The notes under the pieces: generated by a model
The model's input: only the letters and a program-made list of their open reading frames with translations
Database searches by the model: none
What the model was told of the DNA's origin: nothing
Translations under genes and position numbers: made by a program
In this document: positions 17,167-30,867 of the stretch, one piece after another
Layout: the number at the start of each line of letters is the position of its first letter
How positions within the stretch are numbered: the first letter of the stretch is position 1
From: Hyphomicrobiales bacterium
GTDB taxonomy: Bacteria; Pseudomonadota; Alphaproteobacteria; Rhizobiales; Beijerinckiaceae
Assembly (NCBI GenBank): GCA_028290285.1
Contig: JAQGKD010000008.1
Span: forward strand, 147,192-211,191
Direction of reading: 5' to 3'
DNA length: 64,000 bases

Positions 17167-18582
17167 TCAGCGCGGCAGGACAGTCGATCCCATCAGGAAC
17201 TTGTCGACCGAATGCGCGGCCTGACGGCCCTCCCGAATGGCCCAGACGACGAGCGACTGGCCACGGCGCATGTCACCGCAGGCAAAGACCTTCTCGCGCG
17301 AGGACTTGTAGGCCAGCGTGTCGGCAAGGACATTGCCGCGCGCATCGAACTTGACGTCGAGCCCCTGCAGCAATCCGTCGTGAACCGGCGCGACGAAGCC
17401 CATGGCGAGCAGCACGAGATCGGCCTTGAGGTCGAACTCCGTCCCGGGGATCGCCTGGAACTTGCCGTCGACCCGCACGCAGCGCAACGTCTTCACGGCG
17501 CCGTCGCCCAGGAACTCCACCGTATTCACGGCGAAGTCGCGCTCCGCGCCCTCTTCATGGCTGGATGACGTGCGCAGCTTCAGCGGCCATTCCGGCCAGG
17601 TGAGAAGCTTGTTCTCCTTCTCCGGCGGCTTCGGCATGATTTCGAGCTGCGTAACCGACAGCGCGCCCTGACGCACTGACGTGCCGATGCAATCCGAGCC
17701 CGTGTCGCCACCGCCGATCACGATGACATGCTTGCCGGACGCGAGGATGGGCGCGTTGGTCTGCACCGGCTCCTTGCCCACGCGGCGGTTCTGCTGCGGC
17801 AGGTAGTCCATGGAGAAATGCACGCCCTGGAGATCGCGGCCGGGGATCGGCAGGTCGCGCGGCTTTTCGGAGCCGCCCGCGAGCACGATCGCATCGTATT
17901 CGGCCAGCAGCGCGTCATGCGTCAGGTCGACACCGACATGCACGTTGCAATGGAACGTGACACCCTCGCCTTCCATCTGCTTCACGCGACGATCGATGAG
18001 GTGCTTTTCCATCTTGAAGTCGGGAATGCCATAGCGAAGCAGGCCACCCGGCCGCCCGTTCTTCTCGTAGACATGCACATCGTGGCCCGAACGCCCGAGC
18101 TGCTGGGCAGCGGCGAGGCCGGCCGGACCCGACCCGATGACGGCGATCTTCTTGCCGGTCTTCTTGGTCGGCGCCTCGGACGGTAGCCACCCCTCGGCCC
18201 ATGCGCGATCCACGATCGCGCATTCGATCGTCTTGATCGTCACGGGAGCGTCGGAGAGGTTCAGCGTACAAGACGCTTCGCAGGGCGCCGGGCAGACGCG
18301 GCCCGTGAACTCCGGGAAGTTGTTCGTCGAGTGCAGGTTGCGCGACGCCTCTTCCCAGTTGTTGTGATAGACGAGATCGTTCCAGTCCGGGATCTGGTTG
18401 TTAACCGGACAGCCGTTGTGACAATAGGGAATGCCGCAATTCATGCAGCGCGCGGCCTGGTCGCGCGTCGTCTCTTCCGAAAGCGGAAGAACGAATTCCT
18501 TGTAGTGCCGGATGCGATCGGACGCCGGCGCGTAACGCCGGTCGCGACGATCGATCTCGAGAAATCCGGTTACCTTACCCAT
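17167..18582 (-). CDS. gltD: Glutamate synthase, small subunit
   Basis: The 471-residue product has the GltD layout: N-terminal cysteine motifs for the [4Fe-4S] clusters ([19 protein letters not shown] and later CPAPCEASC), FAD-binding [18 protein letters not shown], and NADPH-binding [16 protein letters not shown]. It passes electrons from NADPH to the large subunit, which makes two glutamates from glutamine and 2-oxoglutarate. Its ATG lies four bases after the gltB stop, so the two are co-transcribed. The stop is followed by the shared terminator at 17115-17146. Confidence 0.96.
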   Translation of the reverse strand: MGKVTGFLEIDRRDRRYAPASDRIRHYKEFVLPLSEETTRDQAARCMNCGIPYCHNGCPVNNQIPDWNDLVYHNNWEEASRNLHSTNNFPEFTGRVCPAPCEASCTLNLSDAPVTIKTIECAIVDRAWAEGWLPSEAPTKKTGKKIAVIGSGPAGLAAAQQLGRSGHDVHVYEKNGRPGGLLRYGIPDFKMEKHLIDRRVKQMEGEGVTFHCNVHVGVDLTHDALLAEYDAIVLAGGSEKPRDLPIPGRDLQGVHFSMDYLPQQNRRVGKEPVQTNAPILASGKHVIVIGGGDTGSDCIGTSVRQGALSVTQLEIMPKPPEKENKLLTWPEWPLKLRTSSSHEEGAERDFAVNTVEFLGDGAVKTLRCVRVDGKFQAIPGTEFDLKADLVLLAMGFVAPVHDGLLQGLDVKFDARGNVLADTLAYKSSREKVFACGDMRRGQSLVVWAIREGRQAAHSVDKFLMGSTVLPR

Positions 18583-18586
18583 CGGA

Positions 18587-23257
<4,671 letters not shown>

Positions 23258-23712
23258 GTCTGAAACTCCGGAAATCGCGGAAAGGCCCGTGGCGGACGCG
23301 GCCGTGCGTTTCGACGCACCGGCTCCGTCGGTGATCTTCCGCCCTGCACTGTCATCGCTCGTGAACCCGCTCATCGCCTCGCTCCAGATCGTTGACACGA
23401 TCACACATTCGCACGACACCCGTGCACGAATACATGCCGTCGCTTGGGTCTTCCGTCCGCGGCAGCCGGCTCGTTCACAGAGCTCCGCGCGCGTGCGCTC
23501 GAAACAAAGCCCGGTATCGAGCCTGTCCGCGCAAATGGTCAGTAAAGCTGTCCTATTGACGGCGCGCGAACATGCCAGAATTATGGCAGGCGCACAAGCA
23601 ATGAAAAGCTTGTTTTGAAGCGCGACCTGAGCGAACGGGCGTGGCCTCCTGCCGCACCGCCAACGAGGCTCCACTTACCCTTTCGCACCAACCCTGAAAA
23701 CGAGCAAGCCCG

Positions 23713-24780
23713 ATGGATTTCGCCAGTGACAATGCGGGAGGCGCAAGCCCGAAAATCCTCGAGGCGATCGTGGCTGCCAACAGCGGTTTCACGCCCGCCT
23801 ACGGAGCGGATGACTTCAGCCGCGACGCCGCCGCGCGCCTGTCGGCAACCTTCGAGCGCGACTGCGCGGTCTTCCTCGTAACGACCGGCACGGCTGCCAA
23901 TGCTCTCGCACTCGCCGCGCTCGCACCGCCGTGGGGTGCGATCTTCTGCCATGAGGACGCGCATATCAGCGACGACGAATGCGGCGCGCCGGAATTTTAC
24001 ACCAACGGGGCGAAACTCGTCGGCCTGCATGGCTCCCACGGCAAGATCACGCCGGCCTCGCTTTCCGATGCGCTCGATCTCTATCCGCGCGGCCTCGTCA
24101 AGCAGGTCCAGCCCGCCGCCCTGTCGATCTCGCAGGCCACCGAATGCGGCACGCTCTACTCACTGGCCGAGATTGCCGACCTCGCCGATCTCGCTCATGG
24201 CGCGGGACTAGGCGTCCACATGGACGGCGCGCGGTTCGCCAATGCGCTGGAGACCTTGGGCTGCACGCCCGCCGAGGCAAGCTGGAAGGCTGGTATCGAT
24301 ATTCTCTCATTCGGCGCCACCAAGAACGGCGCACTGGCCTGCGAGGCGGTGATCGTCTTCGATCCCGAGCGCGCAGCGGACCTCCCCTTCCGTCGCAAGC
24401 GCGGCGGCCACACCCTGTCCAAAGGCCGGTTTCTCGGCGCCCAGATGCAGGCCTATCTCGAAGCCGATCACTGGCGCGAACTCGCCCGCGACGCCAACCA
24501 GATGGCCGCGCGCCTCGCCGATGGACTCACCGCCATTCCGGGCATCCGCGCCCCTTGGCCGCGTCAGGTCAACGAGGTCTTCGTGGTACTGCCAGGCGTG
24601 ATCGACCGCGCGCTTCGCCGCGCCGGTGCTCGCTATTACGATTGGGGCACGCGAGGCCTGACCGCGATGCAGGCGCCCGGCGCAGACGAAAGCTTCGTGC
24701 GGCTCGTGACCTCCTTCGCCACCACGCGCGAGCAGGTCGACGCCTTCCTGCGCATCGCCCGCAGCGCGGCGGGCGGCTGA
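23713..24780 (+). CDS. ltaE: Low-specificity threonine aldolase family PLP enzyme
   Basis: The 355-residue product is a fold-type I PLP enzyme: VTTGTAANALAL (cofactor phosphate loop), HEDAH, GVHMDGARFANALE with Asp171, and the Schiff-base lysine Lys204 in SFGATKNGALACEA. It would cleave threonine/allo-threonine to glycine and acetaldehyde, or other beta-hydroxy amino acids. It is divergent from gltB across about 450 bp (23258-23712). That gap may be shortened if gltB starts at 23374; I see no gene in it. Confidence 0.9.
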   Translation: MDFASDNAGGASPKILEAIVAANSGFTPAYGADDFSRDAAARLSATFERDCAVFLVTTGTAANALALAALAPPWGAIFCHEDAHISDDECGAPEFYTNGAKLVGLHGSHGKITPASLSDALDLYPRGLVKQVQPAALSISQATECGTLYSLAEIADLADLAHGAGLGVHMDGARFANALETLGCTPAEASWKAGIDILSFGATKNGALACEAVIVFDPERAADLPFRRKRGGHTLSKGRFLGAQMQAYLEADHWRELARDANQMAARLADGLTAIPGIRAPWPRQVNEVFVVLPGVIDRALRRAGARYYDWGTRGLTAMQAPGADESFVRLVTSFATTREQVDAFLRIARSAAGG

Positions 24781-24870
24781 ACCTCGGTCACGCCAGAAAG
24801 ACGTCTCAAGCTCGCCGCAATCTCTGCGCAAACCACGCGCCATGCTCACGATCTGAATCAGGAGGTGGCT

Positions 24871-25839
24871 ATGGCTGATGACGTGTCGTTCAACGCGCGG
24901 ACTCGTTCTATTGCGTGGCGCAGCTCGATCGCCGGTCTCGCTGCCCTGGCCGCGGGCCTGCTGGCAGGCGGTTCCGCGCAGGCGCAGGTCTACGGCTTCT
25001 TCGACACCTGGCACAGCCGCTGGGGCGCGGACGAGGCGCCGCCGCCGGTCGTGCGCGAGACCGCGCCGCTGCGCCGCGCCGACATCAACGCCATGCTGGG
25101 CAATCGCGGCTATCAGGTCCAGCGGCCGATCGAGCGCAACGGCGATGTCTTCATCGCAGACACGATCGATCCGCGCGGGCGCTCGCTGCGCGTCGTGGTC
25201 GATGCCTATGACGGCTCGATTCTCGAGCGCTTTCCCGGCGCCCTGCCGCGCCCCTCCGTCGGATTGCGCGATGAAGATCCTCGCGACGAGCCGAGCTATC
25301 GCCCGACCGCGCGTGGCGAGCGCTTCCTCGATCAGGACCGTTTCGACAATGCCGATCGCTTCGACGAACAGCGCGCCGTGCGTGAACGCGTCGCGAGGCC
25401 CAGCACGCAGGATCTCGACCAGCGCTACATCCAGCGCCTGCCCGAGCCTGTGGACGCGAATGGCGAGCCCCGCGTCATCCGGGGCGTAGGCCCGCAGAGC
25501 GCGCGCCCAGCTACGCCGCCCAAGGCTGCGAGCAACACGACGGACCAGACGCGCAAGACGGTTGCACGCACCGGCAAGGTGGAAACGCCTGCGCCGCGTC
25601 CCGCCACACGCCCTGCAGCTGAACCAAAGCCCCTCGCCTCGGAGGCGAGCAAGCCGCCCGTGCAGCCGCCCGTGGCCGTGGCGCCCGCCGCATCCGCGCC
25701 GCAGACCGCCGCAGCCGCGCCGCGCGTCATCCCGCTCTACAAGGCACCACCGGATGTGTCGCCCGAGGCCGCCAGGGCTGAGGCGCCCAAGGTCATCCCC
25801 GCCCCTGTTGAGGCTCCTGCCGCGCCTTCAGGAGATTGA
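24871..25839 (+). CDS. Secreted Pro/Ala-rich protein, function unknown
   Basis: The 322-residue product has a signal peptide (SIAGLAALAAGLLAGGSAQAQ, cut near residue 38 from ATG). Residues about 65-115 form a small alpha/beta unit (INAMLGNRGYQVQRPIERNGDVFIADTIDPRG..VVVDAYDGSILERFPG) that looks like a single PepSY-type module. The rest is low complexity: charged, then Pro/Ala/Lys-rich to the end. ATG at 24871 sits behind a ggagg site. I do not recognise the family; a periplasmic or envelope role is likely from the signal peptide. It is followed by a terminator. Confidence 0.7.
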   Translation: MADDVSFNARTRSIAWRSSIAGLAALAAGLLAGGSAQAQVYGFFDTWHSRWGADEAPPPVVRETAPLRRADINAMLGNRGYQVQRPIERNGDVFIADTIDPRGRSLRVVVDAYDGSILERFPGALPRPSVGLRDEDPRDEPSYRPTARGERFLDQDRFDNADRFDEQRAVRERVARPSTQDLDQRYIQRLPEPVDANGEPRVIRGVGPQSARPATPPKAASNTTDQTRKTVARTGKVETPAPRPATRPAAEPKPLASEASKPPVQPPVAVAPAASAPQTAAAAPRVIPLYKAPPDVSPEAARAEAPKVIPAPVEAPAAPSGD

Positions 25840-25860
25840 GGCCGCGCAGATCCGATCGAC

Positions 25861-25885
25861 AAAAAGGGCGCCGCGAGGCGCCCTT
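25861..25885 (-). terminator. Rho-independent terminator of the hsp20 gene
   Basis: GGGCGCC and GGCGCCC form a 7-pair stem around GCGA. Read on the minus strand it is followed by TTTTT, which suits the end of the small heat-shock gene; on the plus strand it has only TTT and may partly stop the upstream gene. Confidence 0.75.
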
Positions 25886-25910
25886 TCCGTTGAGAGGCGG
25901 CAAACGGCGA

Positions 25911-26375
25911 TCAGGCGGCGCGCTGCGCCTCCACCAGTTTGGTGTCCCCGATGGGAATGCGGCGGGGCTTGGCGGCTTCGGGGATCTCGCGGACGAGATC
26001 GACGTGAAGCAGGCCATTCTCCAACGACGCACCGGTGACGGAGACATGATCGGCCAGCTGGAAGCGCCGCTCGAAAGCGCGCGCGGCGATGCCCTGATAA
26101 AGCACCTCAGCCGGGCGCTTTTCCTCGGCCGTGGCCTTGGGCTCCTTGCTGCCGCGAATGAGGAGCGAGTTCTCACGAGTCTCGATGGTCAGGTCGGCCT
26201 CGGCAAAGCCTGCGACAGCCACGGAGATGCGATAAGCATTCTCGCCCGTGCGCTCGATGTTATAGGGCGGGTAGGCATTGGCCACCTCCACGCCAGCAGC
26301 CTGGTCGAGCAGCGAGAACATCCGGTCGAAACCGACGGTGGACCGGTAGAGCGGCGAAAGATCGAAGTGACGCAT
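25911..26375 (-). CDS. ibpA: Small heat-shock protein, Hsp20/IbpA family
   Basis: The 154-residue product starts MRHFDLSPLYRSTVGFDRMF, the conserved rhizobial class-A small heat-shock N-terminus. The alpha-crystallin domain spans about 38-128 (YPPYNIERTGENAYRISVAVAGF to GLLHVDLVREIP) and a C-terminal IPI motif follows (PRRIPIG). It is an ATP-independent holdase that keeps unfolding proteins soluble. ATG at 26375 has AGGAGG upstream; the extra 16 codons before it belong to the leader. The leader has ROSE-like features (see 26376-26460), so heat control at the level of translation is likely. Confidence 0.93.
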   Translation of the reverse strand: MRHFDLSPLYRSTVGFDRMFSLLDQAAGVEVANAYPPYNIERTGENAYRISVAVAGFAEADLTIETRENSLLIRGSKEPKATAEEKRPAEVLYQGIAARAFERRFQLADHVSVTGASLENGLLHVDLVREIPEAAKPRRIPIGDTKLVEAQRAA

Positions 26376-26460
26376 GACATATCCTCCTGAAGAAGCGACA
26401 TGTGGCCAACCCCGGCCCCTCATACGGGCGGGGCGCCGACGGTATGCACGTCCTCTAAGG
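26376..26460 (-). promoter_or_regulatory. Candidate ROSE-like RNA thermometer of hsp20
   Basis: Just before the hsp20 start the RNA reads TCGCTTCTTCAGGAGGAT. TCGCT fits the U-U/C-GCU motif of ROSE elements, and CTTCT can pair with AGGAG in a small hairpin that hides the ribosome binding site. Further upstream, GGCGCCCCGCCC and GGGGCCGGGG can form another stem. ROSE elements regulate this gene family in rhizobia. The identification rests on motif and position, not on a covariance model. Confidence 0.5.
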
Positions 26461-26499
26461 CCCGTGCACCTCTTCAGGTAGTGAGCTGTTTTCAGGCGT

Positions 26500-26844
26500 T
26501 CAAGAGGTTGGCATGACGCATTTTTTCGGCGCCGCCCGGGTCATCTCCACAATCCAGTCGAGATAGGGCGCAGACCCCGCCGCCACGTCCACCCGCAGGA
26601 TTTCGGGCACGTCGTAGGCGTGGACGGCACGAATGGCGGCTTCGAGATCCGCGTAGTCGGCGAGCTTCGCCTTGATGACCAGCATGTCCTCGGCCTCGTC
26701 GCGCAGGACGCCCTGCCATACGTAATGGCTGCGGATGGGCGTGACATGAACGCAGGCCGCGAGCTGCTGCGAAAGCACAGCCTCGATGATCGCTTTCACG
26801 TTGTCGCCGCGTGTCGTCGTCGTCACCATGCAGAAGCCGCTCAT
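26500..26844 (-). CDS. cutA: Divalent-cation tolerance protein CutA
   Basis: The 114-residue product fits the compact trimeric CutA fold: CMVTTTTRG near the start, AACVHVTPIRSHYVWQG in the middle, and VIKAKLADYADLEAAIRAVHAYDVPEILRVDV. It was first linked to copper tolerance in E. coli; its real activity is unclear. ATG at 26844 is preceded by GGGGG at a suitable distance. It begins 14 bases after the hemH stop, so the two are probably co-transcribed. Confidence 0.92.
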   Translation of the reverse strand: MSGFCMVTTTTRGDNVKAIIEAVLSQQLAACVHVTPIRSHYVWQGVLRDEAEDMLVIKAKLADYADLEAAIRAVHAYDVPEILRVDVAAGSAPYLDWIVEMTRAAPKKCVMPTS

Positions 26845-26858
26845 CCGCTCATCCCCCG

Positions 26859-27935
26859 TCAAACCCAGCCGGACAATTCCCGCGCGACGATCGCCTCCAG
26901 CACGCGCATGCCGCCGGGGCTGTCGTTCAGGCACTCGATGCGGGCGAACTTCTCGCCGCCATGCTCGAGAAAATAATCCCGGTTTTCGATGCCGATTTCC
27001 TCGATCGTCTCAAGGCAATCCGCGACGAAACCCGGCGTGACGACGGCGATGCGTTTCACGCCCTTGCCGGGCAGGCCCTTGATCGTCTCGTCGGTGTAAG
27101 GGCGCAGCCATTCGGCAGGCCCGAAGCGCGACTGAAACGTGGTGATGAGCTTGTCGGCGGACAGGCCGAGCCGGTCGCGCAGCAGCCGAGTCGTCTTCAT
27201 GCAATGGCAATGATAGGGGTCGCCCTTGTCGAGATATTCGCGGGGAACGCCGTGATAGGAGGCGAGGATCACCTCCGGCTCGAAGTCGAGCTTGGCCAGT
27301 CCCTGCTCGATGGATTGCGCGAGGGCGTCGATATAGGTGGCGTCGTCGTGCCACGGCGGCGCGACACGCAGGATCGGCTGCCAGCGCATTTTCTTCAAGG
27401 CATCGAACGCCTTGTCGCAGACGGTCGCGGTCGTCGCCGCCGCATAGTGCGGATAGAGCGGCACCAGCAGGATGCGTTCGCAGCCCTGCTTCTGCAACGC
27501 CTCAATGCGCGAGGCCATGGACGGATTGCCGTAGCGCATCGCCCAATCGACGGTGATACGCGAAGGATCGCCGACGGCGCCCCCGCCAACGAAAGCCGCG
27601 AGCTTTTCTGCCTGCGCGCGGGTGATGGTCTTCAGCGGCCCCTCGTCGCGCTCTTTGTTCCAGATCGTGTCGTAGTCGCGGCCCTTGCGGCCGGGGCGGA
27701 CGCTCAGGATGATCAGGTTGAGAACCGGCCACCAGATGGCGCGCGGCACCTCGATCACGCGGCGATCCGACAGGAATTCCTTCAAGTAGCGCCGCATCGA
27801 CCAGTAATCGGTGGCGTCCGGCGTCCCAAGATTGACGATCAGCACGCCGATCCGGCCGAAGCGCACGGGGGGATGATCCGCCGGTAAAACCGAGGCCGTG
27901 GTGGTGATGAAGGCCGGCGAGAAGGTCTGCGACAT
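26859..27935 (-). CDS. hemH: Ferrochelatase
   Basis: The 358-residue product has the family landmarks: GVLIVNLGTPD near the start, VPLYPHYAAAT, the catalytic His in ASYHGVPREYLDKGD, TFQSRFGPAEWLRPY, and the C-terminal HGGEKFARIECLNDSP with the conserved Glu. It inserts Fe2+ into protoporphyrin IX at the inner membrane to make haem. The PYHCHCMKTT stretch suits the many proteobacterial enzymes of this length. ATG at 27935 has a GGGAA site; 17 codons upstream are not family-like. Confidence 0.95.
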   Translation of the reverse strand: MSQTFSPAFITTTASVLPADHPPVRFGRIGVLIVNLGTPDATDYWSMRRYLKEFLSDRRVIEVPRAIWWPVLNLIILSVRPGRKGRDYDTIWNKERDEGPLKTITRAQAEKLAAFVGGGAVGDPSRITVDWAMRYGNPSMASRIEALQKQGCERILLVPLYPHYAAATTATVCDKAFDALKKMRWQPILRVAPPWHDDATYIDALAQSIEQGLAKLDFEPEVILASYHGVPREYLDKGDPYHCHCMKTTRLLRDRLGLSADKLITTFQSRFGPAEWLRPYTDETIKGLPGKGVKRIAVVTPGFVADCLETIEEIGIENRDYFLEHGGEKFARIECLNDSPGGMRVLEAIVARELSGWV

Positions 27936-28007
27936 GGAGGGTTCCCGAAGAAAAATGCGTCCCTTATCTAGGGCGCAGCCTTCCACTGTCGAGGGAGGAT
28001 TACCGTG

Positions 28008-28808
28008 TCAGCTCCAAAGCCAGCGAAAATGATGCACCGGGCCATGCCCGTGGCCGACATTGAGCACGTCGCTCGCCTCAAGCGCCGCGCTCAGATAGGC
28101 CTTCGAGGCCCTGATGGCATCGGGCAGGCTCATGCCGCGCGCCATATGCGCCGCGATGGCAGACGACAGCGTGCAGCCGGTCCCGTGCGTGTTGCGCGTG
28201 ACAATGCGAGGCGCCGAAAAATGCGTCAGCGCCTCGCCGTCGAACAGCACGTCGTCGGCGGTTTCCCCGCTCAGATGGCCGCCCTTCACCAGCGCCGCCC
28301 GCGCGCCAAGCTCGCACAGGCGCGAGGCCAGTCCCTCGAGCCCGGCGATACCGGAAGGCTCCGGCATGTCCGCAAGCCGCGCCGCTTCCGGCAGGTTTGG
28401 CGTGATCAGCGTGGCCAGCGGAAACAGATGCGTGCGCATCGCCTCGACGACGCCGGGTGCGCCGAGCGAGTCGCCGCTCGTCGCCACCAGCACTGGATCG
28501 AGCACGATGACCGGCGGGTGATGGCGCACCAGGCACGCCGCGACGGCCGCGACGATCTCGGCATTGGCCAGCATGCCGATCTTCACGGCGGCGACGGTGA
28601 CATCGGCGAAGATGGCTTCGATCTGGTCGACGAGAAAGGAGGCCGGCGGCACGTGGACGCCCGTGACGCCTTGCGTATTTTGTGCGGTCAGAGCCGTGAT
28701 CGCGGCCATGCCATAGCAGCCGAGCGCCGAAAAGGTTTTCAGATCCGCCTGGATTCCAGCCCCTCCCGAGGGGTCGGATCCGGCAATCGATAGAACATTG
28801 GGGATCAT
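28008..28808 (-). CDS. thiD: Bifunctional hydroxymethylpyrimidine kinase / phosphomethylpyrimidine kinase
   Basis: The 266-residue product is a ribokinase-type ThiD: SIAGSDPSGGAGIQADLKTFSALGCYGM at the N-terminus, VLDPVLVATSGD, LITPNLPEA, VKGGH, and the C-terminal anion hole THGTGCTLSSAIAAHMA. It phosphorylates HMP and HMP-P for thiamine synthesis in the cytosol. No other thi gene is in the window. It ends the run of minus-strand genes that begins with the CobW-like gene, with only 39 bases to the DUF2937 gene. Confidence 0.95.
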   Translation of the reverse strand: MIPNVLSIAGSDPSGGAGIQADLKTFSALGCYGMAAITALTAQNTQGVTGVHVPPASFLVDQIEAIFADVTVAAVKIGMLANAEIVAAVAACLVRHHPPVIVLDPVLVATSGDSLGAPGVVEAMRTHLFPLATLITPNLPEAARLADMPEPSGIAGLEGLASRLCELGARAALVKGGHLSGETADDVLFDGEALTHFSAPRIVTRNTHGTGCTLSSAIAAHMARGMSLPDAIRASKAYLSAALEASDVLNVGHGHGPVHHFRWLWS

Positions 28809-28847
28809 GTCGGTCTCGTCATCCGGAAACTTCTGACTGCGAGCCTA

Positions 28848-29369
28848 TCACGCCGGACGGGAAACGCTCGCCCGCGCGCGCCGACGCCGACGCAATCGTG
28901 CGGGCAGTCCGGTGATCAGGCGCAGGAGCACCAAAGCGGCCAGGAAGCCGGTCGCAGCGGTCGCCCCGCCCTCTACCGTCAGCGGAACCGCAGGCTCGAA
29001 ACTCTCATAGGCGCGCTGGGCAACGCCGGGGTCGAAATCTCGCGCCAGCGAAGTCAGCCGTCCGAAGGATCCCGCGCTGCTGAAAGCCTGCAACTGTGAC
29101 TGGAGCCTGCTCGCCCGCGCCTGCGCCTCGTCTACACGCTGCCCGCGCTGCTGGACAAAGGGATCGGCATCCTCCCGCAACCGCTTGATGCCCTGGCCAC
29201 GGTCCATACCGGCGCTTGCGGCGTCGCGGTCGAAATCGCCGAGCATCCGCTGCAACTCATCGATCGCCCCGCCAAGCCTCTGGCGATATTGCTGCGCATA
29301 TTCGGGCAATTGCGACGTGACCGCGCCAAACATCAGGGCGAGGACAAAGACGATACGCCGGACGATCAT
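28848..29369 (-). CDS. DUF2937 family membrane protein
   Basis: The 173-residue product has an N-terminal hydrophobic segment (about 5-20), then SQLPEYAQQYRQRLGGAIDELQRML, the conserved block I know from DUF2937, a charged helical middle that may be coiled coil, and a second membrane segment near residues 137-155 followed by an Arg-rich tail. It is probably an inner-membrane protein with a periplasmic helical part. No function is known. It lies 24 bases after the WD40 gene in the same direction. Confidence 0.75.
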   Translation of the reverse strand: MIVRRIVFVLALMFGAVTSQLPEYAQQYRQRLGGAIDELQRMLGDFDRDAASAGMDRGQGIKRLREDADPFVQQRGQRVDEAQARASRLQSQLQAFSSAGSFGRLTSLARDFDPGVAQRAYESFEPAVPLTVEGGATAATGFLAALVLLRLITGLPARLRRRRRARASVSRPA

Positions 29370-29393
29370 TGCAACACCCTCACCGGCCTGGCC

Positions 29394-30410
29394 TCACGAC
29401 AGCGGCAGGTCGAGAACGCCTGCGCTGCCATCTTCCGATCCATAGACGAGGCGCGCACCATCGGCGCTCCAGGCGAGGCAGCTGATCGCGACATCCTTGG
29501 CCTCGCTCTCGTCCGTGACAGGCATCGAGCGAACAAGAATCTCGCCTCCGTCCGTCAGACGGCAGATCATAACCCAACCGTCGTGATAACCGATGGCCAC
29601 CACGAGGCTGCGCGGATGGAAAGCCACCTGCGTGACGCGAGACGGGCGCACGCCGCATTCGCGCGGGCCCTTGCCCATCGGCCCGTCCTTCGACTGAAAC
29701 GGCCAGACGATGCAGGCCTCTGCGCCGGAGGTCGCCAGCCAATTGCCATGGGCCGACCAGGAGAAACTGCGCGTCTTGGACGGATATCCCGTCATGCGCA
29801 TGTCCTTGTGGTCGGACACGCGCCAGCCATGGAGCGCATTTTCCTGCATCGCGCTGACAAGGAACCGCGCGTCGGGCGACACGGTGACATCGAGATGCGA
29901 CCCCGCCCAGGTGAAGGACTCGGGAGCCGCCGCCATGTTGGGAAACCAAAGCGAGACGCCGTTGTAATGGGCGAGCGCCAGCCGGTAGCCCTTTGGCATG
30001 AAGCAAAGTCCGCGCACCGTCGAGGGCGCGGCATAGCTCTTCACCTCGGCCTTGGCATCGCGAACCCGCACCTGCTTGGCGGCGGCCCATGCGACCGCCC
30101 CGTCCGCCCGCACCGCCAGAGCGTCGATCCAGCGCCCTTTCTCGTCCGCGATCAGCTCGCTCGATCCATCGGCGCGCGTTGCGACGACACGGCCATCGTC
30201 GCCGCCCGTCACCAGACGCTCGCCGTCGCAGCGCGCCATCAGGATTCCGCCGTTCTCATGGGCAGCGACGATCTTGCTCTCGCCTTCGCAGAAGACGACC
30301 TGCCCATCGGCCAGTGCGAAGACCGGAACCGTGCCCAGAAAGCCGCCCGCCACGATATGGCTGCCGGCATCGAGCGGGGTCACGTGTTGGCTCATGGAGG
30401 TCTGGGGCAT
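29394..30410 (-). CDS. WD40 repeat (beta-propeller) protein
   Basis: The 338-residue product has repeated WD-type units through most of its length (for example GGILMARCDGERLVTGGDDGRVVATRA, FSWSAHGNWLATSGAEACIVWPF, ISCLAWSADGARLVYGSEDGSAGVLDL), consistent with one seven-bladed propeller. There is no signal peptide, so it is probably a cytoplasmic scaffold. It follows the CobW-like gene and an unrecognised gene. A WD40 protein next to a COG0523 GTPase is a neighbourhood I recall from other Rhizobiales, but its role is not known. Start could also be five codons later. Confidence 0.85.
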   Translation of the reverse strand: MPQTSMSQHVTPLDAGSHIVAGGFLGTVPVFALADGQVVFCEGESKIVAAHENGGILMARCDGERLVTGGDDGRVVATRADGSSELIADEKGRWIDALAVRADGAVAWAAAKQVRVRDAKAEVKSYAAPSTVRGLCFMPKGYRLALAHYNGVSLWFPNMAAAPESFTWAGSHLDVTVSPDARFLVSAMQENALHGWRVSDHKDMRMTGYPSKTRSFSWSAHGNWLATSGAEACIVWPFQSKDGPMGKGPRECGVRPSRVTQVAFHPRSLVVAIGYHDGWVMICRLTDGGEILVRSMPVTDESEAKDVAISCLAWSADGARLVYGSEDGSAGVLDLPLS

Positions 30411-30444
30411 GTCGGTTTCGTCTCGTCACAAAAAAAAGCGCGCG

Positions 30445-30861
30445 TCAGATCTCTTCGACAATAGCGTCGGGATCGTCCGCAAGCGGATAATAGGTCAGGC
30501 CGAGTTCGGTTTCCGCATCGGCGAGAGCGCCTAGAAAAGCATGCGGCAGGTCATGCGACCAGCTCGCAGGCTCGGTACCCACGCCCACCCCGAGGTCGAG
30601 GCGCATGCGTCGGGCGAAGGCCTCCGCGAAGGGCGGCTCGCCGGGCGAGAGGAACAGCCTGTCTATGATGCGGGCAAGAATCAGGCAGCCCTCTTGCGCG
30701 GGCTCGCCCGCGACATGCGAGGTCAGGTCGTAGAACAGGCTCCGGGTGCCGTCCCCCGCCTCGACGTCGCGCAGGGGCGTGCCGAGCGACGACGGCGCCT
30801 CGCCGGAATAACCACGCAGATCAATACGCAGCACGGCTCCGACAATGGCCGGGTGCGTCAC
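30445..30861 (-). CDS. Hypothetical protein between CobW and WD40 genes
   Basis: The 138-residue product is acidic, soluble, and has no signal peptide or membrane segment. I do not recognise a domain. It begins RIDLRGYSGEAPSSLG and ends in an acidic DDPDAIVEEI tail. It starts six bases after the CobW stop and ends 34 bases before the WD40 start, so it belongs to the same transcript. Codon use looks like its neighbours. A role linked to the CobW metallochaperone or the propeller protein is a guess from context only. Confidence 0.65.
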   Translation of the reverse strand: MTHPAIVGAVLRIDLRGYSGEAPSSLGTPLRDVEAGDGTRSLFYDLTSHVAGEPAQEGCLILARIIDRLFLSPGEPPFAEAFARRMRLDLGVGVGTEPASWSHDLPHAFLGALADAETELGLTYYPLADDPDAIVEEI

Positions 30862-30867
30862 GACGCG

